Shown here: positions 53,549 through 62,887 of the stretch, one piece after another
Position numbering within the stretch: position 1 is the first letter of the stretch
Layout of the letters: each line of letters opens with the position of its first letter
NCBI RefSeq assembly: GCF_013201725.1
Contig: NZ_CP053835.1
Coordinates: 1,550,001 to 1,614,000 of the forward strand
From: Arcobacter defluvii
GTDB taxonomy: Bacteria > Campylobacterota > Campylobacteria > Campylobacterales > Arcobacteraceae
DNA length: 64,000 nucleotides
Direction of reading: 5' to 3'
The notes under the pieces: generated by a model
What the model was told of the DNA's origin: nothing
Databases searched by the model: none
The model's input: the letters and a program-made list of their open reading frames with translations, nothing else
Translations under genes and position numbers: made by a program

Positions 53549-53739
53549 CGTTGCCCTCTTCCAAAAACTAGATATAAAATTGCTCCAATAACGGGGAAAA
53601 AAATCAGTACTAAAATCCAAATAATTTTGTTATACCCAGTAAATTCGTGTTTTAAAATATCTATTAAAATGTAAATATATAAAACAAAAGTAAAAACTAC
53701 AAATACCATCATAAAAGAAGACATTAAAATACCCATCAT
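53539..53739 (-). CDS. PLDc_N-type small membrane protein
   Basis: 66 residues, two membrane helices: MVFVVFTFVLYIYILIDIL and KIIWILVLIFFPVIGAILYLVFGRG. The second helix with WILVLIFFPVIGAILYLVFGR is the PLDc_N signature found at the N-terminus of cardiolipin synthases and as a stand-alone protein. Follows lpxK by 2 bases. Role unknown. Confidence 0.8.
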   Translation of the reverse strand: MMGILMSSFMMVFVVFTFVLYIYILIDILKHEFTGYNKIIWILVLIFFPVIGAILYLVFGRGQRIK

Positions 53740-53741
53740 TT

Positions 53742-54695
53742 TTAAACTCCTTTTTTAAAACTCTCTATATATTCATTCATTAAAGAAAAATCAACATTTT
53801 CATCAATTTTTATCTCTAAATCCATTAAATAAAGATTTTTTATATTAAACTCTTTTAATTTTACCAAATCTTTTCCTGTAGTTAAAATAGCATAATCTTT
53901 ATACTCTTTTTGAATTTGTGAAATTTCCTCTTTTGTAAAAGTATGATGATCTGGAAAACTTATCATTTTTATATCTTTTGGTAGATATTCCAATAATCTT
54001 TTAGGTTTTGAAATTGCCGTTATTAAAAGAGTATTATTTGGAAGTTCTTCAATATTTCCATCTTTTTTTATAGTAATAACTCTTTTAAAATCTTTTCCTT
54101 CAAGTAGTTCTATATCTGCTTGAGCATAAAAACCTTTTGGTTCTCTATATCCACCACTTGGTAAACAAAAAATATTTGTAGGTTCATCTTTTGGTCTTAA
54201 AAGAATATTGAATTTTGAAATATGATATTTTGAAAATCCATCATCTAAAAATATGATTTTGCAACCTAATTCTTTTGCTTTTAAAATTGCAGTTACCCTA
54301 TTTTCACTTACAATTACAGTTGCTTTTGGTAAAGAGTTTGCTAAAAGCATAGCTTCATCACCACTTGTTTTTACATCAACTTCTATTTTTCCTCTTAAAC
54401 TTACTATTTGTAAACCTTTTGAAGCTCTTCCATAACCTCTTAAAATTATACAAACATCTTCATACTTTGAAGCAAGATTTATTGTTACAGGAGTTTTTCC
54501 ACTACCACCAACAATAATATTTCCAACAGAAATAATTGGTATTCCAAACTCTATTTGTTTTGCCATTGCCCTTTTTGTAAGAATAATTAGCATATAAATA
54601 AAAGTTAAAGGTAATAATAAAAAAGAGATAAGTTTTTGAAAGTTATTTGGAAAGAAGAGATACTCTTCAATCCATAAGTAAAATTTTTGTTTCAA
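53742..54695 (-). CDS. lpxK: Tetraacyldisaccharide 4'-kinase
   Basis: 317 residues. Phosphorylates the lipid A disaccharide at the inner membrane. Membrane-associated N-terminus (LISFLLLPLTFIYMLIIL), then SVGNIIVGGSGKTPV with the P-loop at 63-69, ILRGYGR, GDEAMLLA and IIFLDDGFSKYH. Last 250 residues alpha/beta. In a minus-strand run nadE-aminotransferase-lpxK-PLDc_N. Confidence 0.92.
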   Translation of the reverse strand: MKQKFYLWIEEYLFFPNNFQKLISFLLLPLTFIYMLIILTKRAMAKQIEFGIPIISVGNIIVGGSGKTPVTINLASKYEDVCIILRGYGRASKGLQIVSLRGKIEVDVKTSGDEAMLLANSLPKATVIVSENRVTAILKAKELGCKIIFLDDGFSKYHISKFNILLRPKDEPTNIFCLPSGGYREPKGFYAQADIELLEGKDFKRVITIKKDGNIEELPNNTLLITAISKPKRLLEYLPKDIKMISFPDHHTFTKEEISQIQKEYKDYAILTTGKDLVKLKEFNIKNLYLMDLEIKIDENVDFSLMNEYIESFKKGV

Positions 54696-54701
54696 ACTAA
54701 A

Positions 54702-55841
54702 TTAAACCCATTGTGATGCAACTTCAATTACTTGGTCACATACATAGTTTACATCTTCATCACTAAGCCCTGCATATATAGGAAGTGATAAAATTTGTTG
54801 ATAGTTATTTAAAGCATTAGGAAATGCTGTAATTTTTATTGAATATTTTGTTTTGTAATAAGATAAAAGATGTAATGGAATATAATTAAGTCCAGTTGAT
54901 ACTCCTCTTTCTTTTAATGCTCTTGCAAAAGCATCTCTATTTCTAGAAATTTTGATGATAAATTGAGTAAAAATATGTTCATCTTTATGAGGTAAGATTG
55001 TGATATGTTTTACATTTGATAATCTTTTTTCATAAAGTTTAGCTATCTCTTTTCTTCTTTTTATAAATCTATCTGTTTTATTTAATTGTGCTAACGCATA
55101 AGCTGCATCAAGTTCAGATAAATCATATTTATGACCAATATCAACAACATCATATACGTAATCTAAGTTTCCATAACTATCATATGCAGTTGTAAGTGCG
55201 TGTGTTCTTAGAAGTTTTGCACGATTTGCTATCTCTTCATTATTTGTTACAATAACTCCAGATCTACTGATCGCATATTTTGAAGGAGATGGATTTGTTG
55301 AAAAAATTGTCATATCAGCTCTTAAATTTCCAACTTTTTTCCCTTTATAAGTTGCACCTAAAGATGCTCTACAATCTTCTATTAAAATAATTCCATATTT
55401 TTCTACAATATCATAAATTCTATCTAAATCAGGAGCTTGACCACCAATAAATGTAATAATAGCTCCTCTTAATTTTTTAGAATCATTATTTGCCAAGGCT
55501 TCTTCAAATTTATCAATATCAATATTCATATCTTCCATATTAATATCAATAAAAATTGGTTCCGCATCAAAATGTCTTACAACTTCAGGAAGATTTATAA
55601 AAGAGTTTACAGACATTAAAATCTTATCTCCTCTTTTAAGTTTAATAGCACTTAGTGCTAAATGAACAGCAGCTGTAGATGTAGCAGTTGCAATAGCATA
55701 TTTTGCACCAATATATTTTTTTATTCCATCTTCAAATTCTAAAACTTTTGATAAGTCGTTTTTTGAATCCAAAACTGATTTAATTTGATTAAATTCATCA
55801 TTATCAATTGTTGCTTTATATATTGCAATATTTTTTGCCAT
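54702..55841 (-). CDS. DegT/DnrJ/EryC1-family sugar aminotransferase
   Basis: 379 residues, PLP-dependent. ATSTAAVHLALSAIKLKRGD near 53-72, IEDCRASLGATYKGKKVGN, the PLP Lys in STNPSPSKYAISRSGVIVT (Lys188), and the C-terminal DAYALAQLNKTDRFIKRRKEIAKLY stretch. In the usual family the middle motif is EDAAxAxGA; here it reads EDCRASLGA. It probably makes an aminosugar for a surface glycan; the sugar nucleotide cannot be told from sequence. Lies between nadE and lpxK. Confidence 0.87.
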   Translation of the reverse strand: MAKNIAIYKATIDNDEFNQIKSVLDSKNDLSKVLEFEDGIKKYIGAKYAIATATSTAAVHLALSAIKLKRGDKILMSVNSFINLPEVVRHFDAEPIFIDINMEDMNIDIDKFEEALANNDSKKLRGAIITFIGGQAPDLDRIYDIVEKYGIILIEDCRASLGATYKGKKVGNLRADMTIFSTNPSPSKYAISRSGVIVTNNEEIANRAKLLRTHALTTAYDSYGNLDYVYDVVDIGHKYDLSELDAAYALAQLNKTDRFIKRRKEIAKLYEKRLSNVKHITILPHKDEHIFTQFIIKISRNRDAFARALKERGVSTGLNYIPLHLLSYYKTKYSIKITAFPNALNNYQQILSLPIYAGLSDEDVNYVCDQVIEVASQWV

Positions 55842-55844
55842 TTA

Positions 55845-56606
55845 TCAATTCCACCTTATTTTAGCTATTGTTGGTAATTTACCTTTAAATGAGTTTGCTT
55901 TTACTCTATAATCTATTTTATCAATAAAAGGTTCATCAAAACCTAGTTTTATTAATTCATCTTTTGATTTATTCTCATCAATCATTGCTTTTAATAAATC
56001 ATCCATTTCTTTATAAGTATGACCCAATTCTGATTCATCACTTTGACCTTCCCATAAATCTGCACTTGGTGCTTTTCCTAAAATAGATTCAGGAATTTTT
56101 AAATATTTTGCAAATTCAAACTCATCACTTTTATAAATCTCTCCTATTGGATTAATTGCACAAGCAATATCTCCAAAAATAGTTCCATAACCTAAAAGTA
56201 ATTCACTTCTATTTGAAGTTCCAACAACAAGTGATTTTTCTCTTGAAGATACATCATATAAAACTGACATTCTCATTCTTGCAGAGAAATTTCCAATTCT
56301 AAGTTTATCTTCATCCATATTTTTTATAAATGCACTAACCATTGGTTCAATCGAGATAATTTCATATTTGATATTGAATTTCTCGCATACTTCAATTGCA
56401 TGTTCTGTTGAACTTTTTGATGAAAATTGTGATGGCATTAATACGCAGTTTAAATTATCACCAAAAGCTTCTTTACATAAAATAGCAACAACAGCTGAGT
56501 CTAAACCTCCTGAAAGTCCTACAGTTACTTTTTTAAGCCCTGTTTTAGCAACTTCATCTTTTAAAAATAAGATTAAATCTTGCTTAATTTTTTCCCAATT
56601 TATCAT
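55845..56606 (-). CDS. nadE: NH3-dependent NAD+ synthetase
   Basis: 253 residues. PP-loop motif GLSGGLDSAVVA at 30-41, GTSNRSELLLGYGTIFGDIACAINPIG and the ATP-binding SADLWEGQSDESELG. No glutaminase domain, so ammonia is the nitrogen donor. Ends 3 bases before the aminotransferase start. Confidence 0.94.
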   Translation of the reverse strand: MINWEKIKQDLILFLKDEVAKTGLKKVTVGLSGGLDSAVVAILCKEAFGDNLNCVLMPSQFSSKSSTEHAIEVCEKFNIKYEIISIEPMVSAFIKNMDEDKLRIGNFSARMRMSVLYDVSSREKSLVVGTSNRSELLLGYGTIFGDIACAINPIGEIYKSDEFEFAKYLKIPESILGKAPSADLWEGQSDESELGHTYKEMDDLLKAMIDENKSKDELIKLGFDEPFIDKIDYRVKANSFKGKLPTIAKIRWN

Positions 56607-56627
56607 TTTTAATCCTTTATTAAGTAA

Positions 56628-56840
56628 TTATATCTCATCTTTTTTTGTTTTTTCATAAATTTCATCTAAATAATTATTACTTATTTTAGATATGTTTTCT
56701 TTTCTTAATTCTAACTCTTTTTGAATATTCAAAAGTTCTTCTTCATCAAAGTATTCAAGGTATTTAGGATTTATTTCAATACTATCATTTGGATTTATTT
56801 TGATTAACTCTTTTATATTTTCTATTAATATTTCTTTCAT
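56628..56840 (-). CDS. Small acidic hypothetical protein
   Basis: 70 residues, helical and acidic, ELIKINPNDSIEINPKYLEYFDEEELLNIQKELELRK; no recognised motif. Sits 2 bases after the BFD-like gene and 21 before nadE, so likely cotranscribed. Function unknown. Confidence 0.55.
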   Translation of the reverse strand: MKEILIENIKELIKINPNDSIEINPKYLEYFDEEELLNIQKELELRKENISKISNNYLDEIYEKTKKDEI

Positions 56841-56842
56841 AA

Positions 56843-57073
56843 TTATTCTTTATTAAATTTATTTAAAATTTCTTCTAAATATAGTTCCATTTTTTCAACA
56901 CCAATATCACTTTGTGAATTTTGACAAGATTTACAACAACTTCCAGCGTCTGTTAATTTAGATAAATCTTCAAGAGTTTTTGCACCTTTTTCTTTAATTG
57001 AATAAATGATTTCACCTAAAGTTACATGTTTACAATTACAAACCACAAAAGAGTGAGGGAAACTTCTAGCCAT
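56843..57073 (-). CDS. BFD-like [2Fe-2S]-binding protein 1
   Basis: 76 residues taking the second Met (MARSFPHSFVVCNCKHVT). CNCKHVTLGEI ... AGSCCKSCQNS gives the CxC...CxxC set of bacterioferritin-associated ferredoxin-type domains. First codons overlap the end of the second BFD-like gene. Similar domains also occur in NirB and NifU; here stand-alone. Partner unknown. Confidence 0.78.
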   Translation of the reverse strand: MARSFPHSFVVCNCKHVTLGEIIYSIKEKGAKTLEDLSKLTDAGSCCKSCQNSQSDIGVEKMELYLEEILNKFNKE

Positions 57074-57303
57074 CAAATTCCTTCTTTTTCACTATTTAAA
57101 ATATCTTTACAATATATCTTTTTCTTAATTTTTCCAAAATCAGCCTCTTCAAATATACAAAATCTACAATCAGTTCCAGCAGTTGTAATATCTTGAATAT
57201 CTCTAAGAGTTTTTGCATTTTGAGTGATTATTGCATCTTCAATTTGTGCAATTGTAACTTTTTTACAGTTACATACTTCATAAGTTTTAGGAAAATTTAG
57301 CAA
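57073..57303 (-). CDS. BFD-like [2Fe-2S]-binding protein 2
   Basis: 76 residues, MLNFPKTYEVCNCKKVTIAQIEDAI ... TTAGTDCRFCIFEE, again CxC...CxxC. Clearly a paralogue of the neighbour, sharing the CNCKxVT start and the KTLxDxxxxTxAGxxC middle. The two are adjacent with overlapping ends, so they are probably made in equal amounts. Confidence 0.78.
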   Translation of the reverse strand: MLNFPKTYEVCNCKKVTIAQIEDAIITQNAKTLRDIQDITTAGTDCRFCIFEEADFGKIKKKIYCKDILNSEKEGI

Positions 57304-57306
57304 TTT

Positions 57307-58062
57307 TTATAAACCTTTATCTTTTTTGATGATTTCATATGCTTCATTTATCTCTTGAAGTTTTTTTGTAGCTTCATCAATAATATTTTGACTAGCTCCT
57401 TGTCCTGCTATAATATCTGGATGATGTTTTTTTACTAAATTTCTATAATTTTTCTTTAATGTTACTGCATCGTCATTTGGTGTTGACTGTAAAATTTCAT
57501 AAGCTTTTTCTAAACTTGTAGCTTTATTTGAAGCTTGTTGAGCATAAAAAGCTTCGAACGTTGAAACTAATCTATCAAAATCTTCTTTTTTGATTTTTAA
57601 TGCATTTGAAATATCTTCTGTTATCATCTTTTCCGTATTTGAAAACTCTTTATCAATAAATGCTAAATTTATTAGATATTCCATGATTTTTAAACGTTTA
57701 TTATAATCATTTCTTGTTAAAGCATATAATTTTTCGCTAATTACAATAAGATTATCAAAACTTTGTTTCTCTGTTTCATATAAATTCTTTAATTTAGTTC
57801 TCACTTCTTCAAAATTTTCAAAATGACTTGAGATATCATTAAATGTATGTTTTAAAAGTTCAGCTTCAAGTTCACTAACTTTTCCATCGGCTTTTGCAAC
57901 TTTTGCCATTAAAGCTACTAAAAGTCCTGCTTCGTGGTGTAATAAATCACCTTCAAATATCTCTTTTCTTTTTAAATTTATATTTTTAAACTCTTCTGTT
58001 TTATAGTTTTTTCCTATAAAAAATAAAATTGCAATTACAACTGCTAAAACTACTAATTCCAT
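57307..58062 (-). CDS. DjlA-like TerB/DnaJ membrane protein
   Basis: 251 residues: one N-terminal membrane helix (MELVVLAVVIAILFFIG), a TerB-like helical domain (HHEAGLLVALMAKVAKADGKVSELEAELL, about 43-165) and a C-terminal J-domain with HPD in NLVKKHHPDIIAGQG (about 210-250). The architecture is that of DjlA, a membrane J-protein that calls DnaK. First gene of the minus-strand run to lpxK. Confidence 0.87.
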   Translation of the reverse strand: MELVVLAVVIAILFFIGKNYKTEEFKNINLKRKEIFEGDLLHHEAGLLVALMAKVAKADGKVSELEAELLKHTFNDISSHFENFEEVRTKLKNLYETEKQSFDNLIVISEKLYALTRNDYNKRLKIMEYLINLAFIDKEFSNTEKMITEDISNALKIKKEDFDRLVSTFEAFYAQQASNKATSLEKAYEILQSTPNDDAVTLKKNYRNLVKKHHPDIIAGQGASQNIIDEATKKLQEINEAYEIIKKDKGL

Positions 58063-58152
58063 ATTTTCCCTTATATTCTAGTTTTAATTTTTGGTTGATT
58101 TTAACAAATTTTAGGTAAAATCTCTCCCTTTAAATAGACAATGGAGTTACAA

Positions 58153-58533
58153 ATGTTTGGAATGGGCTTTATGGAAATCTTACTAATTGCAATAATTGCA
58201 GTTATCGCACTAGGACCTGACAAATTGCCTGAAGCAATGGTTCAAATTGCAAAATTTATCAATAAATTTAAAACAGGTCTTGCAGATGCTAAATCTACAT
58301 TAGATAACGAATTAAATATTTCAGAAATGAAATCAGAAGCAAATAAATTTAAATCTCAAATAGAAGAGACTAAAGCTTCATTATCTCTTGATTCTAAAAT
58401 TGATTTAGGATTAAATGAAATTTTAAAAGATGATTTAAAAGATGATTCAATAAAAGGAAAAACAGAAAAAGTTTCATTTAAAAAAGAGAATAAATCAAAA
58501 GAAAAATTAGATAATAAAGAGGAAAATGCCTAA
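58153..58533 (+). CDS. tatB: Twin-arginine translocase subunit TatB
   Basis: 126 residues from the ATG at 58153 (MFGMGFMEILLIAIIAVIALGPDKLPEA), with GGAG 6 bases upstream; an ATG at 58141 precedes that site. One membrane helix, the GPDKLPE hinge (Glu in the helix, Gly-Pro turn) and a long amphipathic, Lys/Glu-rich tail, longer than in TatA. Directly followed by tatC with a one-base overlap. Confidence 0.88.
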   Translation: MFGMGFMEILLIAIIAVIALGPDKLPEAMVQIAKFINKFKTGLADAKSTLDNELNISEMKSEANKFKSQIEETKASLSLDSKIDLGLNEILKDDLKDDSIKGKTEKVSFKKENKSKEKLDNKEENA

Positions 58534-59261
58534 TGTTTGAAGATTTAAAACCACATATTGCAGATTTAAGAAAAAGGCTTGTAATATCTACTTTAACTAT
58601 TGTTGCAATGTTTTTTGTATGTTTTTCTTTTTATGAACCAATATTAAACTGGATGATGGTTCCTGTTGAAGCCGTACTTCCTAAAAATTCACATATGGTT
58701 GCAGTTGAACTTCAAGAAACATTTTTCACTGCATTAAAAGTTGCTTTTTTTACAGGATTTGTTTTTTCACTACCTGTAATTTTTTGGCAAATGTGGTTGT
58801 TCTTAGCTCCTGGACTTTATGATCATGAAAAAAAACTTGTTATTCCATTTGTATTTTTTGCAACATTAATGTTTACAATTGGAGGATCATTTGCTTATTA
58901 TATTGTTGTTCCTTTTGGATTTGAATTTTTAGTAAATTTTGGTTCTGCTGTTGTTACTGTACTACCAAGTATTGGTGCATATGTAAGTTTTTTTACTAAA
59001 TTATTAATTGGATTTGGGATTGCTTTTGAATTACCAGTTATTACATTTTTCTTTGCAAAGATTGGACTTGTTGATGATAAAATGCTAAAAGATTTTTTTA
59101 GATATGCAGTTGTGCTTATATTTATAATTGCTGCACTTTTAACACCTCCTGATGTTTTAACTCAATTTTTAATGGCTGGTCCACTTATTTTATTATATGG
59201 AATTTCTATTTATGTAGCAAAAATATTTAATCCAGCTGTAAAAGAAGAAGAGGAAGAATAA
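58533..59261 (+). CDS. tatC: Twin-arginine translocase subunit TatC
   Basis: 242 residues with six membrane helices. N-terminal HIADLRKRLVIS, FFTALKVAFFTGFVFSLPVIFWQMWLFLAPGLYDHEKK and FGIAFELPVI are TatC hallmarks; the last holds the conserved Glu of the receptor site. Exports folded, cofactor-loaded proteins. Overlaps tatB by one base; queA follows by 2 bases. Confidence 0.95.
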   Translation: MFEDLKPHIADLRKRLVISTLTIVAMFFVCFSFYEPILNWMMVPVEAVLPKNSHMVAVELQETFFTALKVAFFTGFVFSLPVIFWQMWLFLAPGLYDHEKKLVIPFVFFATLMFTIGGSFAYYIVVPFGFEFLVNFGSAVVTVLPSIGAYVSFFTKLLIGFGIAFELPVITFFFAKIGLVDDKMLKDFFRYAVVLIFIIAALLTPPDVLTQFLMAGPLILLYGISIYVAKIFNPAVKEEEEE

Positions 59262-59263
59262 AA

Positions 59264-60286
59264 TTGTTAGACCCTCTTAAAACTTCAAGTTATGATTATG
59301 ATTTACCAAAAGAATTAATTGCAACAAAACCAGTAAGTCCAGCAGATAGTGCTAGACTTTTGGTTTATAATAGAAAAGAAAATAAAATCACTCATACAAC
59401 ATTTAAAAATCTTATTGAAGTTTTACCTTCTGATTTATCTATTTTTTTAAATGACACAAAAGTTATAAAAGCTAGAATCTTTGGAGAAAAAGAATCAGGT
59501 GGTAAAATTGAACTTCTTTTAAATAAACCTCTTTTTATGGATAGATACCTTGTAATGATAAGAGGTAAAGTAAAAATTGGAACAAAACTATTTTTTGATA
59601 AAGATTTAATTGCAGAAGTAATTGAATTAAATGAAGATGGAACAAGAGTTGTTAAATTTTTTAAAGAAGACAAAAACCTAGATTTTTTAGAGCTTGTTGA
59701 AATCTTAAATAAGATTGGTCATCTTCCACTTCCTCCATATATGAATAGAGAAGATGAAAAAGAGGATGAAAAAGATTATCAAACTTTGTTTGCTAAAAAT
59801 TATGGAGCAGTTGCAGCTCCTACAGCTTCACTTCATTTTACACCTGAACTATTGGAAAAAATTAATAATAAATATGATGTAAATTATCTTACACTTCATG
59901 TTGGTGCTGGAACTTTTAAACCAGTTGATGTGGATGAGATTTTAAATCATCCAATGCATAGTGAATATTTTGAAATAGGTATTGAAGCAAAAAAAGCTTT
60001 AGATAATGCAAAAAAAGTTTTAGCTGTAGGTACAACTGTTACAAGAACTATTGAATACTATGCAAGAACAAATAAAATTCAAGGTGAATGTGATTTGTTT
60101 TTAAATCCATCAAATCAGCCAATAAAAGTTGATTATTTACTTACAAATTTTCATTTACCAAAATCTACACTAATTATGCTTATTGCATCTTTTGTAGGAT
60201 TAGAAAAAACACTTGAAATTTACCATGAAGCTATAAAAGAGAAATATAGATTTTACTCTTATGGTGATGGTATGTTAATAATTTAA
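59264..60286 (+). CDS. queA: S-adenosylmethionine:tRNA ribosyltransferase-isomerase
   Basis: 340 residues beginning with TTG (MLDPLKTSSYDYDLPKELIATKPVSPADSARLLV). FLNDTKVIKARIFG, GHLPLPPYMNR, ASLHFT and YLTLHVGAGTFKPV are QueA motifs. Forms epoxyqueuosine at the wobble base. AGGAAG lies 8 bases before the TTG; the context is a tight tatB-tatC-queA-exonuclease run. Confidence 0.94.
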   Translation: MLDPLKTSSYDYDLPKELIATKPVSPADSARLLVYNRKENKITHTTFKNLIEVLPSDLSIFLNDTKVIKARIFGEKESGGKIELLLNKPLFMDRYLVMIRGKVKIGTKLFFDKDLIAEVIELNEDGTRVVKFFKEDKNLDFLELVEILNKIGHLPLPPYMNREDEKEDEKDYQTLFAKNYGAVAAPTASLHFTPELLEKINNKYDVNYLTLHVGAGTFKPVDVDEILNHPMHSEYFEIGIEAKKALDNAKKVLAVGTTVTRTIEYYARTNKIQGECDLFLNPSNQPIKVDYLLTNFHLPKSTLIMLIASFVGLEKTLEIYHEAIKEKYRFYSYGDGMLII

Positions 60287-60295
60287 AGGACAAAA

Positions 60296-61036
60296 ATGGC
60301 ATATTACGTACTATTTGATACAGAAACAACAGGAAACCAAGAAGAAGATAGAGTTATTCAATTTGGTGCTATGATTGTTGATCAAAAAGGAAAAGTTGAA
60401 GCTTTTGATGAATTTTGTTCAAGTGATGTTGAAATTAAACTTGAAGCGATGGAAGTTCATAATATAACTCCTAATTTGTTAATAGGAAAACCAAAAGCTA
60501 CTGAAACGAGTTTTTATAAGAGATTAGAAGAATTAAATTCTAATGAAAATTTTTTAATAGCACATAATATCTCTTTTGATATGGGAATGATAAAAAAAGA
60601 GGGATTTGTAAATCAATATCAAATTATTGACACTTTAAGATGTGCAAAACATCTATTTCCTGAACTTCCTTATCATAGACTTCAATATATAAGATATGCA
60701 CTTGAACTATATAAAGTAGAAGAAATTGAAGCATCAAAACATAATATCACTATAAAAGCTCATGATGCAATTGGTGATGTACTTGTAATGAAACTTTTTT
60801 TAACAAAACTTGTAGGAAGATGTAGAGAAATTTATCCTGATTATAATCCAATTGAAAAACTTGTGGATTTGACAAAAACTCCTGTTTTTATCAAAACTTT
60901 CAAATTTGGAAAATACAAAGGTAAAGATGTAGAAGAAGTTGCAAAGATAGATACAAATTATCTAAACTGGATGAGAACAAGTATGGAACTAGATGAAGAT
61001 TTAAAATATACTTTAGATAAAGTTTTAAAATCTTAA
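60296..61036 (+). CDS. DnaQ-type 3'-5' exonuclease (ExoX-like)
   Basis: 246 residues. DEDDh exonuclease: VLFDTETTGNQEEDRVIQFGA (motif I), LIAHNISFDMGMIKKEG (II), KAHDAIGDVLVMK (III with His). C-terminal DUF3820-like FKFGKYKGKDVEEVAKIDTNYLNWMRTS. Most like exodeoxyribonuclease X or an RNase T/epsilon-like enzyme; it is not the PolC/DnaE epsilon subunit by obvious marks. Its 3' end overlaps comEC by 12 bases. Confidence 0.85.
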   Translation: MAYYVLFDTETTGNQEEDRVIQFGAMIVDQKGKVEAFDEFCSSDVEIKLEAMEVHNITPNLLIGKPKATETSFYKRLEELNSNENFLIAHNISFDMGMIKKEGFVNQYQIIDTLRCAKHLFPELPYHRLQYIRYALELYKVEEIEASKHNITIKAHDAIGDVLVMKLFLTKLVGRCREIYPDYNPIEKLVDLTKTPVFIKTFKFGKYKGKDVEEVAKIDTNYLNWMRTSMELDEDLKYTLDKVLKS

Positions 61037-62260
61037 ATATAAAAATAGATTAAATACCATCATCAAAAAATTTAAAATATAAAACGCCTTTTTATTAAAT
61101 ATTGAAAGAAATGAGAAAATCAAATAAATAATAAAAAAATAAAAAGGTGTTTTGACTTCATAAACAAACATCTTAAAATCCAAAAAATATTTAATAAAGC
61201 CATCAAAATAAATAGCAAAATTAAAAATATGTGCAAAAATCTCAAAAGGATAAAAAAAGCTAAAAAAAATTGTAATTATTGGTGATAAAAACTGTATATA
61301 TGACGTTTGAGGAAAATAATAATGAACTATTGGATTAAAAATCAAAAACATCCAAATATTAAATAAAAAAAGATGGATCAATCTATTTTTAAAACTAAAA
61401 TATTGAAGATATAAAAAGATATAAAAAACAGCAATAATTGAAAACCAAAATCCTAAAGAAAAAAGATATTTAGGAAATAAAGATATTACAATTAAAGCTG
61501 TAAAAAAGAGAGTTTCAAAAGATAAAATTTTTATATTTGAGCGAAGTAAAAAAATACCTAAACAAAACATCACAAAAGCTCTTAAAAGTGAAGGAACTAT
61601 TCCAGTTAAAAGTAAATAACAAAAAAGAAACAAAATTGTAATCAAAAGTAAATCATATTTTTTATTTCTATATAAAAAATACTTTTTATGTAAAAAAGAA
61701 TAAGGAAAATATAATAACCAATAAATAACAAAAGATAAAACCACAAGATGAAAACCACTTAATGCAATTAAGTGACTTATACTGTAATTTGTACAAATAT
61801 CCCTTAAATCTTTTGAAATTAGAATTGCTAAAAACAAAGCTTGGAATAGTTCCTTTATCATCTCATTTTGATGATTTGAATCTATTTTTTGCACAATTTT
61901 ATCCCTAAATAAAGGAGATTTTTCTAAGATATCAAAAGAAATAGTTTTTGTATAAAAACCTTTTAGATAATCTAAAAAACTAATATTTTTTGAAATAAAA
62001 ATAATATTTAATAAATCAGATTTTTTTACATCTTCTTTTTTATCAATATTTGTAAAAAAATCATAATTATCTGCCTTTAATCTCAAAATATTAAATTCTT
62101 CTTTATTATAAATATTTAGAACTTCAACTTTTGTTTCATAAATTTCTTCATCAACTAAATCTAAATATTTACTATATTCAATAGAAATATTTAATAAAAA
62201 TAGTGAAAATAAGAATAAAATTGTTACAATTTGTTTATTTTTCATTTTATTAATAATCAT
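61025..62260 (-). CDS. comEC: ComEC/Rec2-family competence membrane channel
   Basis: 411 residues with about nine membrane helices. The competence motif ISHLIALSGFHLVVLSFVIYWLL and GIVPSLLRAFVMFCLGIFLLR are the ComEC core. No C-terminal metallo-beta-lactamase-like domain, as is usual in Campylobacterota. Moves single-stranded DNA across the inner membrane during uptake; other competence genes are not in this window. Confidence 0.88.
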   Translation of the reverse strand: MIINKMKNKQIVTILFLFSLFLLNISIEYSKYLDLVDEEIYETKVEVLNIYNKEEFNILRLKADNYDFFTNIDKKEDVKKSDLLNIIFISKNISFLDYLKGFYTKTISFDILEKSPLFRDKIVQKIDSNHQNEMIKELFQALFLAILISKDLRDICTNYSISHLIALSGFHLVVLSFVIYWLLYFPYSFLHKKYFLYRNKKYDLLLITILFLFCYLLLTGIVPSLLRAFVMFCLGIFLLRSNIKILSFETLFFTALIVISLFPKYLFSLGFWFSIIAVFYIFLYLQYFSFKNRLIHLFLFNIWMFLIFNPIVHYYFPQTSYIQFLSPIITIFFSFFYPFEIFAHIFNFAIYFDGFIKYFLDFKMFVYEVKTPFYFFIIYLIFSFLSIFNKKAFYILNFLMMVFNLFLYLRF

Positions 62261-62301
62261 AAAGATTATTATACATAAAAAATCATCTGAAAGGCTTTTT
62301 C

Positions 62302-62874
62302 ATGCAAATAACAAACTCTACTTCATTATTCAATACAACATCAAAAGATACACTTTTATCAAAAGATAAAGATGAAATTTTAAATAATTCTTTTGAATCT
62401 TTAATTGAAGAAAAAAACGAAGATAAACAAAAAAATATAAAAATAAAAAATGATGAAAAAGAAGAAAGAGAGGCTTTAGTTAAAGATTTATTATCCTTAT
62501 TAAAAACAGGATTTACAGAAAGTGAATTAGAAAGAATCAAAGAACTTCTAGAAAAATTAGAAACACTAAAAAAAAGAAAGTCATCTGATGGAAATTTAAC
62601 ATTAAGTCAAATAGAATCAACACTAAAAGATTTAAAAACAACTTTGATTGAAGCACAAGAAAAAGCAACAGGAAGATCAGTTAAAAATATTGATGAAGAT
62701 TCAAATAGTTTTTTACCACTTCAAAAAGAAATTGAAGAAAAAATAAATGGATTAAAAAATAATTTTACACTTAATGAAAATGGTACTTCTTTAAAAGAGA
62801 ACCCGTTATTAAGTATTAGCTCAAGTGAACAATTAAAACTTCTAGAACAACTAAAACAAAAAAATAGAGTATAA
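62302..62874 (+). CDS. Charged hypothetical protein, 190 residues
   Basis: A Lys/Glu/Ser-rich, helical, probably partly disordered protein (SFESLIEEKNEDKQKNIKIKNDEKEEREALVKDLLSLLKTG). Blocks of heptad-like Leu (LERIKELLEKLETLKKR) suggest coiled coils. No signal peptide. Resembles flagellar hook-length/regulatory proteins in composition only; no family recognised. Divergent from comEC. Confidence 0.5.
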   Translation: MQITNSTSLFNTTSKDTLLSKDKDEILNNSFESLIEEKNEDKQKNIKIKNDEKEEREALVKDLLSLLKTGFTESELERIKELLEKLETLKKRKSSDGNLTLSQIESTLKDLKTTLIEAQEKATGRSVKNIDEDSNSFLPLQKEIEEKINGLKNNFTLNENGTSLKENPLLSISSSEQLKLLEQLKQKNRV

Positions 62875-62887
62875 AACTCTATTTTTT
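62861..62887. terminator. Hairpin between hypothetical gene and ovoA
   Basis: AAAATAGAGT / ACTCTATTTT (62861-62870, 62876-62885), ATAAA loop, then TT on the plus strand; A-rich on the other side. Serves both convergent genes. Confidence 0.75.

Noticed and set aside
62283-62540. 85-codon minus-strand ORF antisense to the hypothetical gene at 62302
   Set aside because: Ser/Phe-rich antisense composition; the plus-strand frame is longer and closed by a terminator.
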